From contig NC_053499.1 of the NCBI RefSeq assembly GCF_905171775.1, positions 30,495,026 to 30,559,025 of the forward strand: a stretch of DNA of 64,000 nucleotides, written 5' to 3'. Below, one piece after another: positions 57,360-64,000 of this stretch. The stretch's first letter is position 1; every line of letters begins with the position of its first letter. Below the pieces are notes generated by a model. It made no database searches, had not been told where the DNA came from, and was given only the letters and a program-made list of their open reading frames with translations. The position numbers and the translations under genes are program-made. This DNA comes from Rana temporaria (taxonomy: Eukaryota; Chordata; Amphibia; Anura; Ranidae).

Positions 57360-57573
57360 CAGGCAGTCCCCGAGATACAAACGACCTCAAATGCCAGGAC
57401 ACACTGGTCCTAGATACCTCCAAACACATCCCACACTGCAGTACTACATGTACTGTATAGCCAGAAGAGACCACGATAACATCCATGCACAGGCAGAAGT
57501 TACACTTACGAATAGTGTTGCGACTTCCGAACAAACCTAGTCCTTATTGTGTTCGTAACTCGGGGACTGCCTG
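57360..57573. mobile_element. mariner-type MITE (214 bp)
   Basis: Ends caggcagtccccgagatac and aactcggggactgcctg with TA on each side. Tigger/mariner-like terminal sequence. It interrupts a dispersed repeat (57130-57660) related to others in the window. Confidence 0.85.
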
Positions 57574-57770
57574 TATAATGTTTGGGGGATCCAATATTCT
57601 AGCACAAAATACTGATGGTTACATGTGAACAAAAAGTGACAGAAAAGGCCCAGACTGGAAGGGGTTAAAGCTTACCAGAACAAAGTGCATGAACAATGCT
57701 AAAATAATGTTAGAGAGGGGTCAGAGCCATCAGTGATAGAATGTCATCTGAACACCATAAGGCCCCTTTC

Positions 57771-58144
57771 ACACAGGGCACGTCCATTTTGACGGACTCC
57801 GCTTGCTCTACGGAGATCGATCCGTTAATCTCAGCTGAGCAGGTGGATGACAGGTCCGCCTCTAGTCACTGTGCAGAGATGGACCTGTCAGAGTCCTGCT
57901 CTCCTCTATGGCAGATCGGATGAAAACGGACCCGCCTGTGCGTTTTCATCCAATCCACCAGACGGATGGCAAATAGGCTTTCCATCCATCTGGATTTGGC
58001 GGACAGGATCGGATAGTGGTGGATGTCAGTGGACATGTCACAGGTGACATCCGTCACTCCATAAAAAGTGAATGGAGCGTCCAATCAGGTCTGCCTGAAA
58101 AACGGACAGGCGGACCTGATGAGACAACATGTGTGAAAGGGGCC
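57771..58144. mobile_element. Harbinger-like MITE (374 bp)
   Basis: Ends ggcccctttcacacaggg and tgtgaaaggggcc; flanks TAA and TAG. Same terminal family as 53573 and 58934. Confidence 0.78.
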
Positions 58145-58463
58145 TAGTTCAATAATAAAAATAAATAAATAAAAAAAAGTTGTTTATTGTACTGGGTAGT
58201 CACACTACAGTGTAACATTTTTTTTGAATGCATGTTTAACTGCCAAACATTGTATTTAAACAAAACCCGACCAATGGAAAAAGGTCCCTCAAACGCCATG
58301 ATATCATCAGGAGATCAATCCGTTTTATTCTTGCAGTATGGGAAAAGCCCCACTACAAGGGCGTTTATCATATTCCTGGACTTCACCTTTAATTTTATGC
58401 AGAATGATCAAATCTGAAATGTAATTTTACCATTGCCAGCGTTATAAAGATATCATTACTTAC

Positions 58464-58545
58464 CCAATGAATCAATGAAATCCTTGTTATTCTGGTAAAA
58501 TCTGGTGTATGAAGACAGCTTGCCACTCACAAATATTGTCAGAAG
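58464..58545 (-). CDS. EIF3M: EIF3M coding exon (PCI domain, part 2)
   Basis: An 82-bp exon on the - strand, acceptor ctttag and donor TTGG|gtaagt. It enters in phase 0 and leaves in phase 1. It encodes LLTIFVSGKLSSYTRFYQNN then KDFIDSL, matching eIF3m of other vertebrates almost residue for residue. The frame joins exactly to the exon ending at 44184. Confidence 0.95.
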
Positions 58546-58933
58546 CTAAAGACAATAATATGGAAAAACAAACCGTTATTTCCCAATAATGAAATACAAA
58601 ATGACACAATAGGCTGCCCAAGTATAGTATTGTGTTCGGTCACCACTGTGCAGAGCAGACCAACGGTGAGATGGGCGACAATAAAGAACATCCTCTGCGC
58701 CACTTTAAAGTGATTGTAATGTCTTGTGTAAAAAAACAAAACAATAAATAAAAAAAATGTTCTGCCTTTACAACTCCTTTAAGAGTCAGTGCTGATATGA
58801 GTTTCTCTTCAGAAAAGCGTCTCTCCCCATACAAGTCTATAGGAACACAAAAGCAGGTCAACTGCACATACAATGAACTCTCAATGTCTCAGGAGCATCT
58901 CAAACTGATGTCAAGCATGCTGTATTGGACTAA

Positions 58934-59343
58934 GGCCCCTTTCACATTGGACCTGTAGCCGCGGTGGCGGTATATCGCCGCTAAAAATAGCAGCGCTATA
59001 CTGCCGAGATTGCCGCGGGACTCGGCCGCTAGCGGTGCGGTATTAACCCCCCGCTAGCGGGCGATAAAGGGTTAATACCGCCCGCAATGCGCCTCTATAG
59101 AGGCGTATTGCCGCGGTTTTCCATTGTTTTCAATGGGAAGGAGCGGTATACATGCCGCTCCTCTCGCCGCTCCAAAGATGCTGCTGACAGGAGATTTTTT
59201 TGTCTCCCGCCAGCGCATCGCCTCAGTGTGAAAGCCCTCGGGCTTTCACATGGAGTCTGCAGTGAAGGAGTTTTTCAAGGCGGGATAGCAGCGCTATTTT
59301 TAGCGCTGTACCGCCTGAAAAACTCCTCAATGTGAAAGGTGCC
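58934..59343. mobile_element. Harbinger-like MITE (410 bp)
   Basis: Ends ggcccctttcacattgg and caatgtgaaaggtgcc; TAA at 58931-58933 and 59344-59346. Internal ccgctagcgg and gcccgcaatgcgcc palindromes. Confidence 0.82.
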
Positions 59344-59346
59344 TAA

Positions 59347-60727
59347 AGGAGGCCATAAATCAAGAGGTACACTACCATAAAAATGTTTTAATGTACACAA
59401 TTAATTTAAAGCTTAGAGTTGCTTAAGAGACCAAAAGCAAGGAGAATCAGTTCAACTCCAAAGTACTACTGTTGGCCTCATTTATGCCAAGGAGAATGAG
59501 CTCTACTCCACGGCCCAGCGGAGGGTCTTCTCACTCACACTTCTCGAGAGATTAATCCTCATGTGCACTACATGCTCTCCAAGTTATAACCCATAGCTCA
59601 TGGCCACAGCGGAGAACTGATTTGATGACCGGTGACACAAGAGATACACAATTCATGCTTTTGTGTCTATAAAACGATGACCCAATCCGATAATCATACA
59701 TTTATGCAATACATATTTTCAAGAAAGAAAAGAAAAAAAAAAAAAAATTACAATTGAATTTTAGTGCAAACACATTGATATACCATTTTTTTGATAACAT
59801 ATAAAAGAATGAGGTTGCATTAAGTAAATAAAAACAAAACATGTCAAACCTTAAAAATGCATGGGCCTAGGAAATAGAAAAAACTACAGTTCTCAAAGGC
59901 AATGCTATAAAAGCCTTTACAGGTGATCACTTTATAGTTGGCCCTAGAATTATAGGCTCTGTTCACACCTAAACCGGTGGCGGACCGAACAGGAATGCCG
60001 TGGCTCTCCATTTCAGGGACAAATCTGGGCCGAATTTTTTCCTGAATTCATCCCTGAAACTGAGCCAAAGAATCACAGCGTTTCTGTACAGTGCGCTCTG
60101 TGGCCGCCCCGGAGATATGTGAACTGGGTCCACAGAGAGACGGTCACATTCTCCTGCTTTGCACTTTGGATGAGGAGAAACCCGCATCCAATTTGCATAG
60201 GTGTGAATACAGCCTGACAGTTTACATTTATGTGCATGCTCTATGGCGAGCGTCAACACTGAGGTACATACGAAGAGGATGGGGGTGCTTTTACAATTCA
60301 TTTTTTTTAAAACAGACTTTATTGCCATCATAAGAAAGCCAACTAGGCGGCAGGCCCTCTTTATGAAGACATCAGGAGTTTTATTCTTCCATTGCATGTT
60401 TAAAACCTTGTAAAAAGTGATCACTTACCTGAAAAGCCCTTTAGCGACTTGAAAAATAAATACAGAGCTCAGGGCTGCGGCCGAGTTTGTTTTCACCCCT
60501 TAAATACCAGAACGCTTACAAACATGTCTTGGCAGACAAGGGGTTAATGTGCAGAAAAGAACAATAAGATCGCGCATAATCCCCATGAATTTATATTAGG
60601 AAGCAGACAGAATGCTCAATGTGCATGTTGAGGACCATTTTTCCCACAAGTGATACAGCATTTTAGGTAGATGCACACCAACCAATATTTTGGCCACATT
60701 ATTATTGCCTTTACATAAAATACTTAC
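59347..60727 (-). other. EIF3M intron stretch
   Basis: About 59955-60216 is a MITE copy (ggctctgttcacacc ... ggtgtgaatacagcc). The rest is AT-rich without exon-like frames. Confidence 0.5.
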
Positions 60728-60827
60728 ATCATGAATAAGTTCTCCTTCCAAAAACTTAACAGGCTTTAAGGCAAGGAGGTGATCAAGCAAGAATGCTTTG
60801 GGGTCCTTCAGCGCTCTCACAATGCAT
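60728..60827 (-). CDS. EIF3M: EIF3M coding exon (PCI domain, part 1)
   Basis: On the - strand, acceptor gtag before ATGCATTG and donor GAT|gtaag after CATGAT. The exon is 100 bp and encodes [20 protein letters not shown] followed by [13 protein letters not shown]. This is the helical part of the PCI domain of eIF3 subunit M, a component of the eIF3 complex that binds the 40S subunit and scaffolds cytoplasmic translation initiation. The first base completes a codon split with an upstream exon not found in the window; the remaining 5' exons should lie beyond 64000. Confidence 0.93.
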
Positions 60828-60881
60828 CTACAACAGAACATGTCCAATTAGCACAACATATATTGTTAAACACAATGAGTC

Positions 60882-61113
<232 letters not shown>

Positions 61114-61760
61114 AACAAAAAAAAATATAAATCAGTAGTCATATGCTTAAAGTAGAGGTAAACCCTAACTGGATAAAACGTAGTTTGCAAGAGCCAGGCT
61201 TCTCATCTTTTACAGCAACTACCTGCCAACATGTATTTGATCCAGCAGCAGCTACAGGTCTCGATTGGGACAAATATCCCAATAGTGACCACTGAGGCCC
61301 ATGCCTCAGGAGCCAAGGACAAAGCCTTGACATCCCGTAACAGAAAAAGAAAAAAAGAAAAAGAAAAAAATTGTCTATTTTAATGAATGATGGATATAAA
61401 GACTTACGACGCTTAAAATCCAAACATAAAATGGTATGATATTTTGGTGAATGGGCTTAAATTAAAGACTGTGCAGCAGCCTAGTTTTGGAGGAGGATTT
61501 TTGTTTTACCAAAAATATGGGGTTTTTTTTGCACATATTTATTATAGCAAAAACATTTTTTTTTAGAAATGGTCTGTCTTTTTTGTTAATGGCGCAAAAG
61601 ATAAAAACCCCAGAGTTTATCAAAAACCACCAAAAGAAAGCTCGATTTGTGGTGGGTGGTGGTGGGGGACACAAATTTGTGTATGACGTCTCATGACCGG
61701 CAGTTGTATAATATAATCACAGTAAGCAAGCTTATGGGCATGGTACTGGATGGATTGGAG

Positions 61761-61913
61761 CAGGGGTCCTCAAACTACGGCCCTCCAGCTGCTCCAGAAC
61801 TACACATCCCATGAGGCATTGTAAATCTGACATTCACAGACATGACTGAGCATGATGGGAATAGTTCCTGAATAGCTGGAGGGCCGTAGTTTGAAGACTC
61901 ATGGATTGGAGGA
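61761..61913. mobile_element. Small palindromic hAT MITE (153 bp)
   Basis: Ends caggggtcctcaaactacgg and ccgtagtttgaagactcatg; exact 8-bp duplication gattggag at 61753-61760 and 61914-61921. 61114-61750 is otherwise intron with a dispersed repeat at 61540-61680. Confidence 0.9.
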
Positions 61914-61958
61914 TGCTTAAGTAAAGCTGGCTACACATTGCACAATTTTTTTCCATTA

Positions 61959-62287
61959 GGGTCAGTTCACACCACACCGCAGGGTGCTTGTCTGCATAAA
62001 AAACCCCTGGAAAGGTTATATGGATCACAATGGCATAGTTTACACCAGTAGTCAGTTCCAGGACTTTCCAGTTCCAAAAAAAACAAAACACATAGAACAT
62101 GTTGAATTGTTCCTGCACTGGGCTGTACTTAAATGCAGTAAAACACAGCAAAAACACACCAGAATGCATCAAAGCACCAGACCCCAGTACAGTAAAAAAA
62201 ACAAGGCTTTTGAATGCTTCCGGAAACACTTGCAAAAATGCATCCGTAATGGATCTGTAGTGCGTTTTTTGTGATGTGAACCAGCCC
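61959..62287. mobile_element. Harbinger-like MITE (329 bp)
   Basis: Ends gggtcagttcacaccac and gatgtgaaccagccc; TTA at 61956-61958 and 62288-62290. Confidence 0.78.
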
Positions 62288-62534
62288 TTAGTTACCAAAG
62301 CCATATATAAAGGTCAAACCTAAACACTTAAATGGTATTCAATCAGGTAGACCCTTGCACTACATAGTTGAAGGTAAATCTAAAAGGAAAGTGAACAAAG
62401 AAAATTATATAAAAACAGCTTATGAATTCCCATATGGGATGAGATTTCCCCCTCCCTTAGCAGCTGCTGCCAGTCCCTTACACAAATACAAAGCTGTAAT
62501 ATCTGCAGAGCGTAGATCACGATTCCATAAAGTA

Positions 62535-62612
62535 GGGCTGCAACTAACGATTATTTTCATAATCGATTAGTTGGCCGATTATTGTTTCGATTAATCGGAT
62601 AATAACCTTAAA
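62535..62612 (+). mobile_element. hAT terminal fragment
   Basis: tagggctgcaactaacgatt followed by cgattag/ctaatcg-type hairpins, a common hAT end; truncated at an A run where the L1 begins. Confidence 0.55.
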
Positions 62613-63171
62613 AAAAAAAAAATTTGCTTAAAAGGGGAACCAATGAGACATATGTTATCATATATGTATAATCTAATTAACGAAGCAAATGCACCCCAAG
62701 AATTAGTCTTCATACAGGCGTGGGAGAGGGATCTGGATATAAAGTTTTCAGAGACACAGAAAAATAAGATCTTTTCATTTACACACAAAGCGTCAATAGC
62801 ATCTAGGTATCAGGAGGGAGGATATAAAGTACTGACTAGGTGGTACAGAACACCAATGATATTAAATCGGATCTTCCCGAATACATCAAAAATTTGCTGG
62901 AGATGCCAGAAAGAGGAGGGCACCATGATGCACATGTTTTGGAGCTGTCAAAAACTAAAAGAGTTTTGGAATATGGTCTCGGATATCATTCGGGAAATCA
63001 CCGGGGTGAATCTGGGAGACAGACCGGCAGCATATCTATTATTTGATATCCCAATGTCTCTGGAGAAATAGAAGCAATCTTTGCTAAGACATCTGTTAAC
63101 AGCCGCGAAGGCCTGTATACCAATACTATGGAAGAGTACAGCTCCTCCAACAAGGTCACAATGGTTTAGCA

Positions 63172-63330
63172 CAGGGATATGCAATTAGCGGACCTCCAGC
63201 TGTTGCAGAACTACAAGTCCCATGAGGCAAAGCAAGACTCTGACAGCCACAAGCATGACACCCAAAGGCAGAAGCATGATGGGACTTGTAGTTTTGCAAC
63301 AGCTGGAGGTCCGCTAATTGCATATCCCTG
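63172..63330. mobile_element. Small palindromic hAT MITE nested in L1
   Basis: Ends cagggatatgcaattagcgg and ccgctaattgcatatccctg; exact 8-bp duplication gtttagca at 63164-63171 and 63331-63338. Removing it restores the L1 frame. Confidence 0.93.
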
Positions 63331-63435
63331 GTTTAGCAGAATAAATGAGATTCAGTTGATGGAAAATCTCACAATGGGACTTCGAGAGCGAGAGGAGGAA
63401 TACTGGAGGATTTGGACTCCATATATCGAGTACAG

Positions 63436-63663
63436 AGATCGGAATCCATAGAGAGAGAGAGAGAGAGAGAGATCGGAATCCATAGAGAGAGAGAGAGAGA
63501 GAGAGATCGGAATCCATAGAGAGAGAGAGAGAGAGAGAGAGATCGGAATCCATAGAGAGAGAGAGAGAGAGAGAGATCGGAATCCATAGAGAGAGAGAGA
63601 GGAATCGAGAGAGAGAGAGGAATCGAGAGAGAGAGAGAGGAATCGAGAGAGAGAGAGAGAGGA

Positions 63664-63698
<35 letters not shown>
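63436..63698 (+). repeat. Tandem array of gatcggaatccata-(GA)n units
   Basis: Five units of about 33 bp, then shorter gaatc-(GA)n units of growing length. It starts exactly at the L1 codons for RDRNP, so the array was built from L1 coding-end sequence. Confidence 0.9.
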
Positions 63699-64000
63699 TT
63701 TTTTTTTGGGGGGGGGGAGAAGAAAGATGGAAATTATCGTGTGTAACTCCATAGAAGATGGTAACTCAAGGAAGTAATGATCTACAAAAGATAGTACTGT
63801 AACCAATGAGAGATTGGGCTGATATGTAGTAGGATGTAGAAATTGAAAATATTTAGTGTGAGATGACTAACGGATGTTACAAATGGAAAATATGACAAAA
63901 TAGCTGTATTATATTGTTTTTCTTTTGGTTGTATGTGGAAAAAGACAAGAAAAGTGAAATAAAGAATTATAAAAAAAAAAAAAAAAAAAATTGCATTTTT

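Larger units (their letters stand above)
62630..63991 (+). mobile_element. L1-type LINE, 5'-truncated 3' end with poly(A)
   Basis: The frame from 62643 reads IQAWERDLDIKFSETQKNKI, WYRTPMILNRIF, then a zinc-knuckle-like CWRCQKEEGTMMHMFWSC (C-x2-C-x8-H-x4-C) and LKEFWNMV, the C-terminus of L1/Tx1-group ORF2. TAG at 63069 ends it early; homologous residues continue (LLRHLLTAAKACIPILWKS; RINEIQLMENLTMGL after the nested MITE). The 3' region has a GA-rich array, aataaag at about 63958 and a poly(A) tract at 63972-63990. Confidence 0.87.

Noticed and set aside
61381..61430. Additional upstream EIF3M exon near an agcgtcgtaag donor-like site
   Set aside because: No eIF3m residues in any - strand frame there; the exon before CIVRALKDP was not found in the window.
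62643..63071. Independent host gene with zinc knuckle
   Set aside because: The pattern is that of an L1-type ORF2 C-terminus, and homologous residues continue past the stop to a poly(A) tail.

Overview
The window looks like nuclear DNA from a frog, most probably a ranid (true frog) or close relative. Two vertebrate genes with long introns lie tail to tail. The space between exons is packed with long-terminal-inverted-repeat MITEs, hAT, Tc1/mariner, DIRS, L1, L2-like and Penelope-like elements, a mix typical of large anuran genomes. The organism call is inference; no species-specific marker was tested.

Genes. On the + strand, five spliced exons (8654-8764, 11731-11926, 26453-27877, 31444-31574, 33822-34097) share one continuous reading frame with consistent splice phases. 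They form the 3' part of a gene I call CCDC73-like, from a coiled-coil-like exon, a 1.4-kb penultimate-type exon and its position next to EIF3M. On the - strand, five exons (60827 down to 40885) encode the C-terminal PCI-domain part of translation initiation factor eIF3 subunit M. The 5' exons of both genes lie outside the window. The CCDC73-EIF3M tail-to-tail arrangement matches the human locus (from memory). A further - strand terminal exon (35348-35568) has a good splice acceptor and an AATAAA just after its stop, but I could not assign it.

Region by region. 1-8.6 kb: hAT elements, a Penelope-derived foldback and several 0.6-0.7-kb MITEs. 8.6-15.4 kb: two CCDC73-like exons, MITEs and a decayed L2-like LINE. 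15.4-24.9 kb: a Tc1-like transposon whose transposase is split by a 7.9-kb Penelope-like insertion arranged as a near-perfect head-to-head palindrome with 3789-bp arms and a 14-bp target duplication. 24.9-34.1 kb: the last CCDC73-like exons, a hAT with transposase remnant and a nested LINE, and a second Tc1 fossil with a nested MITE. 34.1-35.6 kb: a second foldback with the same geometry and again a 14-bp target duplication, then convergent gene ends. 36-47.6 kb: small hAT MITEs, microsatellites and the last EIF3M exons. 47.9-53.3 kb: a degraded DIRS-type tyrosine-recombinase retrotransposon. 53.5-64 kb: more MITEs, EIF3M exons and a 5'-truncated L1 ending in poly(A).

The most notable structure is the recurrent inverted (foldback) Penelope architecture. 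In two of three cases the two arms, a one-sided 3' tail of about 100 bp and an exact 14-bp target duplication can all be read directly. This suggests a shared insertion mechanism rather than accidental rearrangement.
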